This document shows positions 34,776 through 46,572 of a DNA stretch of 64,000 bases, piece by piece. The stretch lies in contig CM056742.1 of NCBI GenBank assembly GCA_029851415.1, positions 192,243,344 to 192,307,343 of the forward strand, given 5' to 3'. The stretch is from Eretmocerus hayati (Eukaryota > Arthropoda > Insecta > Hymenoptera > Aphelinidae). The notes below the pieces were generated by a model, which worked only from the letters and a program-made list of their open reading frames with translations, was not told the DNA's origin and searched no databases. The position numbers and the translations under genes are program-made. How positions within the stretch are numbered: position 1 is the first letter of the stretch; every line of letters starts with the position of its first letter.

Positions 34776-36022
34776 GCAATTTCAGCATTTTCTGCATATT
34801 TATCAAAAACCATGAAGGTGAAAAGCCTCTCCAAGCAGATATTAAAAAGGCACTCAAAAATCTAAGGAAACGGATTGTAGAAAAGTGCTTGAAGACTATA
34901 GGTCTAATTCGAGACAATCAAATTTTGTTGCCAACAATGTGGTCAAAGATTGTCGAGTTATTTGAGAAGATTTTTGAAGAGATGTTGATCAAGGCGATAC
35001 TCTTCAAGCATAGTTCGAAAATACCTCCATCAAGCGGTAGGTTCAGAGTGATAAGAGAGTTTCATACGTCGGTGAGCGGAGGGCACCTTGGTATAAACAA
35101 GACAGCAGACGCACTTTTGAACGTATACTATTGGAGAAATATTCGAGACGATGTACAAGCTTTCGTGAGTAGATGTGATGAATGCACGAAAGACAAACTA
35201 GTGCGTGTGAAAGCACGCATGCCGATGAACATTACACAGATCCCAGCGAGACCATTCGACAAAATTGCGATCTATTTTTTCACCCCAACGTGTACTTCAA
35301 AGCGAGGCTACGAGCACATTTTATCGGTGCAGTACCAGTTGACGCGGTACTTTATAATCATACCAACTCGCGAAGCAAGTGCCCAGGAAGTGGACAGGGG
35401 ATTAATAGACAGGATGATAGCGTATTTTGGAACGCCCGGCGAAATCTCGAGTGACCGAGGTGAACATTTTGTTAATAAGCTGTTTGATGAGTTCGCAGAA
35501 GCATTTGGGATACGGAAATATCACACATCATCGTATTCACCGATGAGCAACGGGATGATTGAGCGGATGCATGCCACGCCCACGGAGTTCCTGAAAGCCT
35601 TCGCGAAAGACCGGGCTGATTGGGACAAGGTGCTGCCGCTGGCCCAGCACGCCATCAATACAATGGAGAATGCTAGTACGGGTTACCCCCCACACACCGC
35701 GGCATTCGGATGGAAGGCGAGGACACCATCACATCCAACGCAGAGAGACAACTTCGCAACCTTCGATGACCTCGTTAACCAGTTGGCTACTGAATTAGAA
35801 CAAATTCAATCACTTGCAGCTTTAAATGTGATCAAGGGCAAGTATAATTCTAAACGCATATATGACCAAAAGGCAGTATTACAACAATTTTTCGTAAGAG
35901 AATATGTGTATTTGATGAACGAACCCAGTAAACATAAAATGACTCAGCAATATACAGGTCCATATGAAATTTTAGAGATAGATTATCGTACAAAAAATGT
36001 CAAGTTGATCAATAACGATTAA
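34772..36022 (+). pseudogene. Retroviral/Gypsy-type integrase with one catalytic acid missing
   Basis: Integrase would insert element DNA into the host chromosome. An HHCC zinc-binding domain is visible (His98 and His105 in EFHTSVSGGH; Cys135 and Cys138 in CDEC), then an rve core, then a C-terminal basic stretch with QYTGPYEIL-like ending typical of Gypsy/errantivirus pol ends. The second and third catalytic acids are present (Asp228 in SSDRGEHF; Glu264 in NGMIERMH) with exactly 35 residues between. The first acid, expected at residue 168 in FDKIAIxFF, is Tyr (codon 35273-35275), so the enzyme should be inactive. The first ~80 residues are unrecognised. No reverse transcriptase, RNase H or protease is found upstream. 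The frame itself is unbroken for 416 codons. Confidence 0.85.
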
Positions 36023-36362
36023 ATCAAAAGTACACATATTGATAAAATCAAAAGATGCCCCGAAGTTAAAATCCAAGCTGCTGAAAGCAATCAGTTCAGT
36101 CATAATAATCAGTAACGTGTCATTAAACCGGTGCACTCGTCCTCAGCTGAAATCCCCAGCTTATGGACAAGGCACAAAAATCACCGAGAAGTCCCCGTAA
36201 TTCAGTAAATTCATCACAGCCGCATACTTTCAAAAACAACAGGTCAGCAAAATATCGACGTCCTAGCGCACTCATCGTCAGCTGAGAAACCCCAGCTCAC
36301 GGACGAGGCACTTGAACGTCGGAACGATACAAACAATTTAGCAACATTGATAAAATAGAGAA
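36023..36362 (+). other. Spacer between integrase and env
   Basis: No ORF of note. Two near-identical GCACTCGTC...CAGCTGA segments (36131-36165 and 36268-36310) form a short direct repeat. The env leader may start within this region. Confidence 0.4.
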
Positions 36363-38460
36363 TTGGAGATACGAAAACAAATTTCCTCACACGCTACAAT
36401 ATTTTACAGTGCGAGCAACGATGGTCGGCAGAACAGGTTCGTTACACCCATGGACCACACGCCAGGCCTCATCGTTGAGCAGATCGCCCCACTTTCAACC
36501 ACCAGCACATCTTGGAAAATCATTCATCGCATCGACTTGAGCCAGTTCGAATCAACAGCCAACAATTTGCGCGAAGCTTGGAAGACACTCAGTGCCAGGT
36601 GTACACAAAGCGGTGTAAATCCACATCTCATCGTACTGCGCCGTGAGATCAACGAAACCCGGAAGGGGGCGTAAAGAGACATCGACATGCTGACTGGTGG
36701 TAGAACAAAACGCGAAAAGAGATCGTGGATGCTTTTCATGGGCGCAGGAATGAAAACGATATTTGGTACATTAGATGAAGAAACCGAAAAGGAGATTCAA
36801 AATATCATAGAAATTAGAGCTAACGATACAAAAAATGTCGCTCAATTGTCAGCAAATCAGACAGAATTGAGCTAAGCTGAACTGGGGAAAAGCTCGCGAA
36901 AAATTTTTCAGTTGCAATCCGAAATCATAAAGTTAGAGAAAAACGCTAATTCCCTCGACTTGAAATTCATGTATAGTGTTGGAATTGATTTACTCCAAGA
37001 CAGTGTAATTAATTCAGAGCAGACACACAAACATTCACAGAGGCTGTAACCCTTGGTTGGCAAGGGATGATCCATAGTGAATTGATGCCACCAGAAATGA
37101 TCAGAAATTCCGAAAACCTAATAAGAAATGCATTGCCAGAGACAAAATTTCCACGTACTCATAACGACGAGTCTTTGTTGGAAATCACAAAAATTTCTAA
37201 AATTTCAGTTTTCATGGTGAACAATACATTAATATATTCAATCGCCATTCCATTGTTAGATATAGCAAACTATACATTCTTTAAAGCACCGCCATTACCA
37301 ATTTTGCAAAATATCAGTAGTTCGAGTAAAACATTTGCTTATATGTGGCCAAAGCGTAAATTCTTCGTCATTGGTTTCCAGACGAATACATACATGCCAA
37401 TGCACCATAGTAATATCGACGACTGTTGCAGGCTCCGTGACAGGATGGTTTGTAAAAACCCAGCATCTGTCAGGGAGCTAACACCAGTAGCGTCATGCGA
37501 AATTGAAATCGCAATGAACGTAAATAACAAATCATTAACAGAATGTGATTTGTGCGTCGCGCATATGAAAGAAACGTACTGGATGCGCCTATACGAGACC
37601 AATGCGTGGGTCTTCTCAACTATCAGCGAAGAGCGAATATATATACAATGCCATCGCAGCGAGCATATTTCAACACCCATTAAAGGTGCCGGCATCCTTC
37701 GGTTACTACCGGGATGTATGGCTATTACAGCAAACACGCGTTTAGTCGCGTCTAAAGAAATTGAAATCGCTCATACTTCTCCAATATTCCAGAGTAATGA
37801 AGTGGACATCGCAAACATCTTCAATACCACAGCAGGTGAATAGAATCCGCCCACTTACAAGAGGTAATGGAAAATGAAATCTTGGAAGACCACGCCACAC
37901 TGATACCATCACATCTGGATTCGCTGGAGTCCGGACCGAGCCTACACGAGATCATCCAAAAGGCCCGTGGCTTTGGAAAATTCTCAACCATGAGAAGAGA
38001 ACTGGGAAGTCTAAAGAGTAACATACCGACCTTCCTTACGATTGGATCAGGAACAACAATCATACTAGTTTTCATGATTGAATACACCGGAAAATTTATT
38101 AATGCAATTATCATTGAGCTGGATTTGATACGCAAAATTGTTAACCCAGGACGCAATCGCAATAACGACAACGAGGGAGATGACGGTCAAAACATCCCCA
38201 TGCAAGTCGTGCTCACAATGGGTGCCATGGTTGGCCAAACGCACGAGCAAGGATACGTCCGTCTCCCGCCACCATCGGAGCAAATGGAAAACGCGCACAT
38301 CCGTCACTCGGCATCAATGGATCGAGACACCACCAGATCTATCACCATATATCGCTCGCCATCGGCTGAACGAGGATTGTCTAACACCGAATGGAGTATG
38401 CAATATTTGCCGTCGGACGGAGAAGCACGATGGGCAAGTACGCGCACACTCAGAAGATGA
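36363..38460 (+). pseudogene. Errantivirus-like envelope (baculovirus F-type fusion protein), broken
   Basis: Four segments together cover a class I fusion glycoprotein. 36363-36674: surface part, with a PGLIVEQIAP start region and a W/hydrophobic pattern. 36687-36875, same frame after a stop: a furin-like site (RTKREKR, codons about 36702-36722) followed by a hydrophobic, Gly-containing fusion-peptide region ending in FGTLDEE, as in F proteins of insect errantiviruses and baculoviruses. The frame goes on past a stop at 36873 through a heptad-like coiled coil to 37049. 37067-37843, another frame: Cys-rich ectodomain with CC, CDLC and other Cys. 37867-38460, third frame: a membrane span (residues about 54-71) and a long hydrophilic tail. 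Two stops and two frame changes make it non-functional as one protein. Confidence 0.75.
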
Positions 38461-39358
38461 ACAAACAACTTCACCCTTTATACTGCCGGTCTAAAATCTC
38501 TGCAGCATCACCAAAGATCCTCAATGAATAACCGACGCACCATCGTGGGAATCAGCAGCAAATTTAGATGAGTCAATGATGAACAGATTTTTTTTCTCTT
38601 TTCCATCTACAATTTCATTCACGAAAATAGATCAAAGTTTTTGTTTTTAGAGAGTCAAGGTAGTTGCCAAGCTAACTTTTTGAGTTGAGCTGACGAATTG
38701 AGAATGTTTAACCTTATCGAGATTAAAATCACTGATCTACCATGAGAGAATATAATGAATCGTCAAATTACTTCAAATCAATTTGTGCACAAGGCAGATA
38801 AGTTCAAGGGAAAAGTACAAATACTGATCGCAAAAATATCCGCAACTTTCGGTTCAGGTCTAAAGTCAAATCATTTACATAGTTGATCGAGATGGCCCCA
38901 ACATTATCACAATTACTACACAAAATACTCCAGACACAACCTAGTCCGACACTAAAAACGCAATACTCACACAAAACACAGGACGAATAGGCAACTCGCC
39001 ATACAGCAAACACCTCACAAAAGTGAGCTGCAAACATCAGGAACCACCTTCACCCCGACGCCAGTGCTACCCAGGCCCAATCACCTGGATACACCGCAGT
39101 TAGCGCCGAATTCACAACATTCCACTATCATCTCACAGTCAAAAGTGAGAGGCAAAATATTGAAAAAGTGCCCCTTGTCAACACAAACAATACTACACAC
39201 CATACTTATTCTATATATTATGACGGTATATTAGCTCGTCATTTTAATCATTTATGCGAGTCCGCAAAGTGCAATGCGGCTCGCCGGGATCTGCTTGGCT
39301 GCTACTGCATCGGGTCCCCTGACAACCTCCTGGCGGTTGCTCTCGTTCAGTATCGAGT
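38461..39358. other. Non-coding stretch after env
   Basis: AT-rich; no gene. A 3' LTR of the env-bearing element would be expected nearby but no terminal repeat shared with the 5' side was found. Confidence 0.35.
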
Positions 39359-40017
39359 ATGACGGACGAATGACAGGGAGACACTCATGAATTTATAAGA
39401 GCAGCAAGTACGAAATTAAGGGGAAGTTTATTCAAGAAATGAATTTAACAAGAAAGCGCATCCGAGCGCAACGCAACAGGTGAAATATACCGCGAGAGAG
39501 AGCCGCACGCCATTAGAGAGAGATAGAGAGACATTCTCGGCTGGTACTCACGCTGCGATGTCGCTTTGAAGGCCGCTGCCTCGGTCACGCTGTTCTCGGG
39601 GAGTCCGCTGACTGTCGCAAAAGCCGGGTGGAATTCCCCCCGTTGCCGCTGGGTACGGGAGCCTCGGCACCTGCAGGACCTGCGTTGGATGTCGGGGCGA
39701 CCGGAGCACACGCGGCGCGGAAGAGGTTAGCCACGATACGGGTCACGCGATGTAGAGCGAACGACGACCGGAACAAGTCTGCTTGCTCATGGAATGGCCG
39801 CAAATTGCCAGAGCCGCAAGCCGCGCTCCTATTGGACAGCCATTTTGGGCGCGCGCGCATTCTCTATCTCTCTCATATTCAAACCTGCGTACTGCTCTCT
39901 CTTTGCTGCTACTCGAGTGAACACCTGTAACAATCTTTGTAATACATATATATGTGTGATCCAATAATAACTTATATCTTATTGCCGAGAAGAGAGTGAT
40001 GGGACTTTACCCGTCAC
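39359..40017 (-). mobile_element. Candidate solo LTR
   Basis: On the minus strand a ~660 bp segment starts TGTGACGGGTAAAGTCCC and ends near TTCGTCCGTCA, giving short imperfect inverted ends as LTRs have. An AATAAA lies on the minus strand at about 39431-39436, close to the end. No polypurine tract, primer-binding site or target duplication was found next to it, so it would be a solo or degraded LTR, not clearly linked to the plus-strand env element. Confidence 0.3.
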
Positions 40018-41348
40018 AATATGTAGATACGCTGAAAGGGCGAGGTTGCGTTTCACGACCACGACCCAGCCGCAGTTATATACTTACGGCATGGGACGCA
40101 GGCTTAAATCGCACAGCCAAGCTCCACTAAACCCCAGCAACACAAAGCCTGCAGTAACTTTCCAACGACACGCACAAAGAAAAATCGGAGCAAACGTCCC
40201 GAACGACTGACATAGTTCTTGCCTATCGAACTCCCTCGCGCGTATTGGCGAAGACAGAATTCAACTTCGAGAGCAGAGCCTCGACTTCAGGATCTTGCTC
40301 TGCACACATCATCCGGATCCCAATATAATAATAGTTACTTATCGAAAAGAGGCAGGATGTAGAGCTGCTAAAATCAGCAATAAGCCATACTGCAAAGAAT
40401 AAGAGTTGGTGATTAGCCTCCGCAACGGTAGCACTGGTTACGTCAGGTCATTCGAAGGGACCATCTTACAACTTGCACGATTGGCCGACTGGGAAATTTT
40501 CTGAATTTCCAAAATTCCCGGAAGTTTCAATTGTGTCAGTTGTGGCATTTGCAGGGAAACATTCCCACCGAATTTCAGCTCAATCGGACGTTTTGATCCG
40601 GAGCTGTAACTTGCACCGCAAGGCAGTCAAATCACACACACCGAGACCATTTTTCACCGCCCAACACCTCACCCGCGCCAGAAATTGCCGAAATACAGAT
40701 ATAGTCCAAATTACATTCGAAAATTTACCGTCGGCACTAAAAAGTGCGTACTTTGTTATAGATGGAGAAGTTATGATGATATCAACTTGGAAATTGGTTT
40801 AAATATTTCTTATATTGTATACTAGTAGAATGAAAACCGACCGACTGTCCAAAAATTTTCAATTCACCATAGTAGAGTGAAAACCCAGATAGATTGAAGC
40901 TTCTCGTGGGTAATTGAGAGTACACTAAAAACCGTCACAACTCGGTCAATTTTGGCTCGATTTTAACGTTCAAAAGCTAAAATTGAAGGTCTTTCCAAAG
41001 ACTATTCGACTATTTCATCAAAACTTCCCAAAAAAAGCAAATTTTGAACATTGTCACAGTGCGAAATTCACAATTTCGTGTTTCGAGAGAACCATTTGCC
41101 ATGCTTTTTGAACCAAAACTCCATGTAATAATCGGCCCGAGAATATTATAATATTAGAATCGAAATGAGACTTAAAATCATCTCAAGAGAGAAAAAGTAT
41201 TTCTTGCGGCTGATGGAGAACGATCCCACAGCTGCAAGCGATGAAAATGCTCTATACTATACCCTGGTATAGCTATACCTATTTATATATATACATACAT
41301 ACACACAAAATTATATATATATATATATATATACACACACAATGGGTA

Positions 41349-41384
<36 letters not shown>

Positions 41385-42534
41385 CATACCCATTGTATAT
41401 AAAGAAGCGAAGGAACGCATAAGGAGAACCGATAGAAATAGTCGGCCCCCTTCTGAATTCATTTTTCGTCAATTTCGAATTTCGACAAATGTTACTTGCG
41501 ACAAAAAACCCCGACCATGGACAATTGTATCGTTTTCATTATCCAATCATATCTTATATTATTATTAATATTCAGGGAATTGTTCATACAGAATGAACCT
41601 TGTTGGGAGAAATTAGTCATCAGATTGAGATATAGAATCTCATATAAATAATTATGAAATTAACGAATATTATTTATAAACAATTAATTGTTGATAACTT
41701 TTGTTGTAATTTTTACGAAAATCTTCATAATTTTGGGAAATTTTCTCAAAAAGAGGCATAGAACCTCATAGGATTAACCATAAAACTAAGGGACATTAAT
41801 TATAAACAATCTATTGTTAATAACTTCAGGAACCTACTAGGGAAAAATTATTTGCACGTTAAAGAATTTCAGCAGACATCTTTATATTGTCAATGATGAC
41901 ATTGTGAAAACCCACATATTGTAAAACTAGATTTAAGGGAATGAAATTATTCAAGTGGAATGAAAACGATTATAACGAGAGAGAGTTCGCGATAAGAAAT
42001 TCTATACGCTACACACACAAACATTGACACGCACGCTCTCACAAGATTTCACACATACAGTCATACGCAAGCACCATAGTATAACATATGATCTCAACCA
42101 TATGATTTGAAGGCCAGTCAAGAGGCCACAACTGTTATACATACCGCATCAGGAGACGCGGATGACCCAGTTACGGACAATTCGTGTCACGTGGGTAGAG
42201 GTGGAGGTTAGTGCCTGATCTCACCTCTCCCCTTCGTGCCACGATGACGTTGCACCCGCGATGGCTACGCGGCCGCGCATCGTATGTTCGTGGTTCGCCG
42301 GTCATCGCGGATGCACCGTCAGCACGTCGACGGAGCGGGGCCTATCCCTACCTGCAAGGTCTCTGCTGCAGCGCGGACCGTCGTCGTCGACGACGAGCAG
42401 CGCGGCAGCCAGACCGCTCAGACTAACCATTAGATTCACATCAACCTCTCTCTCTCTCTAGTATATCTGCTCCATCAAACTCGTATCCATATACACGGTT
42501 AATTCATTAGAGTCAGCCCCCTTCCCACGTAACA
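40018..42534. other. Non-coding stretch with an AT hairpin and a GC-rich patch
   Basis: 41280-41400 holds (TA)n and (CA)n tracts; ACAATGGGTATG (41338-41349) and CATACCCATTGT (41385-41396) are inverted around a pure (AT)n run. 42190-42430 is GC-rich with runs of CGTCGTCGTCGACGACGA, 71 codons open but unrecognised. No other feature seen. Confidence 0.45.
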
Positions 42535-42904
42535 GTAGTTACTCGGCATGTTTTCCCTGATCTCATGACTCTCAAGAATTGAAATTCATATTTTGATCCC
42601 AGATAAAGTTTCAGAGGGATGGCTATACTTGCCAAGTTAGACTTTTGGGAAAAGTGAAGTGAGAGGGGGGAAGGTTTCAACACTTAGCTATGGTAAAGAC
42701 TGAATATTCTCAGATTAACAAATATGCTGTAAATAGTAACACGTCAAAAAATACAAAAAATTCCATGTATCTCATTCATAGAAATCATTCTCCTAATGAA
42801 CACTAGTGTGCTTAATTCCAAACTGAATATTTTTTGATCATGAGCAAAGAAAAATCTGGAGAAGTACAACTTTGTATTCCTCATTACAAGACTCGGAATT
42901 GTTA

Positions 42905-43080
42905 CGGGTGCATGAGTGCAAGCTACACAGTCGCCCACACTTCAAGTGCCCCACGTATAAGAGCCACCACTTGGTGCGGCTGGACTAGCTCAGTCAACAG
43001 CGTGTCAGTCTCTTGATCAAGACGTCGCTGGTTCGTTAATTCCCGATGGCCGCACTTTTTATTCAGCTCATGAAGGATAG
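42905..43080 (+). repeat. tRNA-derived SINE-like unit 1
   Basis: GGACTAGCTCAGTCAACAGC is a good A-box/D-arm match and GCTGGTTCGTTAATTCC a degenerate B box ~50 bp later, like a worn tRNA (tRNA-Lys is a possible parent, by inference). It is preceded by GCAAGCTACACAGTCGCCC and followed by GGCCGCACTTTTTATTCAG. Confidence 0.55.
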
Positions 43081-43289
43081 TCAAATCATAACAACCGGTG
43101 TCAGAATGCGAAACGAACCCCGCTTACAAGTGGACTGCATACTCGAATGATAATCAACGATGATGAATAGGTGGCGCTGCCCCTGCGTAGACCTGCTGTA
43201 CCGACAAGATCGCTCGGGATCTACATAGACGACAATGAGGAAGCAACAATATGAAGTTCAGACGATGAGGACATCGTCGACTCTGTCCA

Positions 43290-43450
43290 GAAGGTGTGTT
43301 ACGGTCGCAAGCTACACAGGCGCCCGCACTGCAAGTGCATCATAAGAGCCACCGCAGGGTGCGGCCGGACTAGCTCAGTCAACAGCGTGACAGTCCCTAG
43401 GTCGCCGGATCGTTCTTCGACGGCCGCACTTTTTATTCAGTGCATGAAGA
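43290..43450 (+). repeat. tRNA-derived SINE-like unit 2
   Basis: Direct repeat of the unit at 42905-43080: GCAAGCTACACAGGCGCCC, then GGACTAGCTCAGTCAACAGC, then GGCCGCACTTTTTATTCAG. The B box is more degenerate (GGATCGTTCTTCGACGG). The 210 bp between the units is unrelated to either. Confidence 0.55.
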
Positions 43451-45162
43451 AAAATGATATCATAAGAAAACTAGTTCATGAAATTGACTTGAGTTGATGC
43501 GAAGACTCCTAACCCACTTGGGATGGTGCTTGCAAGAGAGAATTTTCGGATCACGAGGAACTTGAGGATTGTGAAAATTGTCTACATGAGTTAGTTCGTC
43601 CTTTCTTCAGCAAGAAAGGATGCTAAATATCAAAGTGGAGAATTAATAACTAATTGATGAGAAAAACATAGATTATGACACTGCATCTGTTGCCTAATAT
43701 TTTTCAAGAACCAAAAACTAAAACACATTTCATTTAGGGCATTGGGAATTCGTGACACATCAAAAAGTTGAAGCAAACCGTGCAAACTCATCCTGAGGGA
43801 AATGAAGGTTCAATAGCATTATGTGATTTCTGTTTAGATTTGTGATGAAATGATCCTGAAGATACATCCGGATAGATGTATGGATCCAGTTTGTTTAGTG
43901 ATTGACCTCTCAACCAATAATTTCATCAATTTGAACTTACAAATTTTACACCAAGAGCGTAAATGTGCCTCTCTTCCTCCATAATACTTTTGGTAGAACA
44001 GATGAACCCTGTGCAACTTTCTAATCCTAATCAGGAATTAACCTATGCCTTCATGCTCTCAAGTATATGGCAAGAATGTGAGTGGCACGTCAAGAAAGTG
44101 AAATCCGTGTACCATATGAGTGAGAGTCTAGCTGAGACTTTTGGATTAAAGTATTACGCGATGGAGGTATGCTATTCAAAAGTAACAAGAGCAGCAACAG
44201 AGATCAGTGATTAAATATCACAACTGTTCTTGGACAGTTGTCAATTGGACTAACCTGTCTCACAACATCTAGATGTGAGAGACGATCTCTCTTGGTATAT
44301 TGGACATACGCAGATTTTTATTGATACACGGAAAGTAACACGAAGGATATTTTATTGGTCGCACTCTTCTTTAACTAGAGTGGTTTATGATGAATTCTTT
44401 CTTTTTTTGATACGCACAATTTATAGCTTCAGTTTCGGGTCTGTCTGCAGTATTGAGGAAACTCAAAGTCAATACACTGCTAAAAATGTAGAATTATACT
44501 GGCACTCGTTAGTCCTCACGATCAAATCCTAAATTCTCCAGATATTTTTGGAGATCAATTCTTGACACTGCACAACAGCGAGAATGACACACGTTTTGGC
44601 CTTTGGCATATTATTCTTATATCTTTCCAGACAAAAAAAACACACAACAATAGGTGGTTTTTATTACTCCATCGATTGCGGTTGGCATCGATTGGCATTC
44701 AATCTCTGCTGTTATCTCTCTACATAATATTTATGATCAAAATAGCGGAAGAAGTACTGCTGAAACGGAATGCCCCCTGACGCCTTCTGCTACACACGTG
44801 GCCGCATCAAAATGTCACCCGGTTTCGCGGTCAACCATCCCGCGTGGTCGACATCAACAATCGATTGTGTTCGACTTCGAGTGTCTTGACGCGGCTGAAA
44901 TCTTGACGCGAAAAAATTGGAAGAGTCGAAATTATTGAGCAAGATATTGTGGCACTGAACGCTGTCAGTGGTGAAATGACTTGCCAATATCCTTGTTGAG
45001 GATCGAAATAATGGGTTCAGAGGGAACGAGACCCTCCTGAACCCAAAAAGCATGAAATAAGTAAGTTCGAAAAAATGTGTGAGGTTAAAACGGCCCAACT
45101 TCCTCACCTGTTCTTCTCTTTCATATACTCGCCAGCAAGGCGCTGCCACGCCTTTTGACCTT

Positions 45163-45716
45163 CTGTCACTAGACTCAAATACTCTGTGATATGTCGTTGG
45201 GCCACTGACTCTTACAACTATTAAGATTCTATTTTTCTTCACATTTTTGTAGAATTCTTGCGCATTCTGTGCAATCTGACTAGTCACTAATTCTGAATGA
45301 ATTGTCAAAATTGTAATATGAATCTTTGACCAACTGGATACGATCTTATGATCAATGTACTTTCGACGCACGACATATGTCACCATATGTAATCGGATAT
45401 TTCTTGTCGACGGATAAATAGAAGAAATCAATCGATCAATGAATCAATCCTCTCCCTGTGGCCTACAGTAATAATATATTACTGTACTAGGCAGGAAAGT
45501 TGGATTTCCGTGACTGTGTGATGATAATGCCGAGGCGAAGCCACCGAGGCATTGATATCACACTGTCATGAGCATTCCACTTCTCTGCCGAGTGCTGTAT
45601 ACTATTGCTTTCTCTAAAGAGAAAGCCCTGTTTTCACCTCAACGAAAATTTGATCAAATTTTTCATTAAAATCAACATATTCTTCAACAAAATTCCTTTT
45701 ATCTAAAAAAGTCTTA
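45163..45716. other. Non-coding stretch
   Basis: Nothing supported. An imperfect inverted patch around GATGATAATGCCGAGGCGAAG and GAGGCATTGATATCACACTG (45520-45570) is visible. Confidence 0.35.
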
Positions 45717-46092
45717 GACCATTCTCTTCCTCTCGCCAAAACTATCAATTGAGGAGACCGATCGAATGACTCGCTTAGCCGCGCAATCGGATTCCTTCTA
45801 CTCATCTTCGTAGGAGCCGCACCGCTTACTTTCACCGGCAATGTTTTGAGCTGCTGACGGACACCAGCGCGGCCAGTTCACGCTACAGTGGCTCGAGAGA
45901 TAGCTAGCGCACGCGAAAGAGAGAGAGAAAGATCACGAGGAGTCACGGCACCGTAAAACGACCGCGCTGGCGGCCATCAGCAGCTCAAACATTGCCGGTG
46001 AAAGTAAGCGGTGCGAGTCCTACGAAGATGAGTAGAAGGTATACGATTGCGCGGCTAAGCGAGTTATTCGATCAATCTCCTCAATTGTAGGT
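45717..46092. mobile_element. Inverted repeat element with ~130 bp arms
   Basis: Arms about 45735-45870 and 45970-46092, inverted and highly similar, around a GC-rich spacer of ~100 bp with (GA)n (45917-45932). The arms contain CTTCGTAGGAGCCG, also the start of the TIRs of the 52.34-54.83 kb element, which suggests a distant family link. Confidence 0.65.
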
Positions 46093-46572
46093 CTTTTTTT
46101 CCTCCTAATGGCTTTTCCTCCTAATGGCCTTCCAAATCTGCCAGCTACTCCTCTCTGCACCCCTTTGTCCGTGTTTGTGTGTCATACCGGACACGCTTTC
46201 TCTTCTACTATTCACCTTATCAACATTTGGCTTTCTACAAGTTGAACAGAATTCAATTTCTGAGAGCCCAGTGATTTGGTAGCTTTCGGATCCCATTCAA
46301 ATTTGACCCATGGGCTTTTTCAAGCAAAAGTGCTCAAATTTCGACTTTTAGTACATGAATATCTTCTGTGCGATTCTCCGATGTTTGGATGTCCGTAAAA
46401 TTGCATAAAATAGCATTTGCACCTCGTTCTTGAGGTTCCCCGCTTTCGAGCAATTATTTCGAACCTCGCCTGCAGCTCGGGCCGAAAACCAATCGCTCAA
46501 AAGCGAACTACAACCTCATGAACTTGGTGCAAGACATACCATTCTCAACACGGTCTCACCACGAATTGAGTC
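46093..46572. other. Non-coding stretch
   Basis: No supported gene; random short ORFs only. Confidence 0.35.

Larger units (their letters stand above)
42535..45162 (+). mobile_element. Large repeat family L, copy 2
   Basis: The first ~150 bp match one arm of the foldback hairpin, and the rest follows copy 1 to the CAGCAAGGCGCTGCCACGCC end. A ~560 bp segment at 42905-43465, absent from copies 1 and 3, was inserted later and holds two tRNA-derived units. No conserved ORF. Confidence 0.75.

Noticed and set aside
42211..42461. GC-rich ORFs with Arg-rich ends
   Set aside because: Composition is that of CGTCGTCGACGACG repeats; no domain; two overlapping frames equally open.
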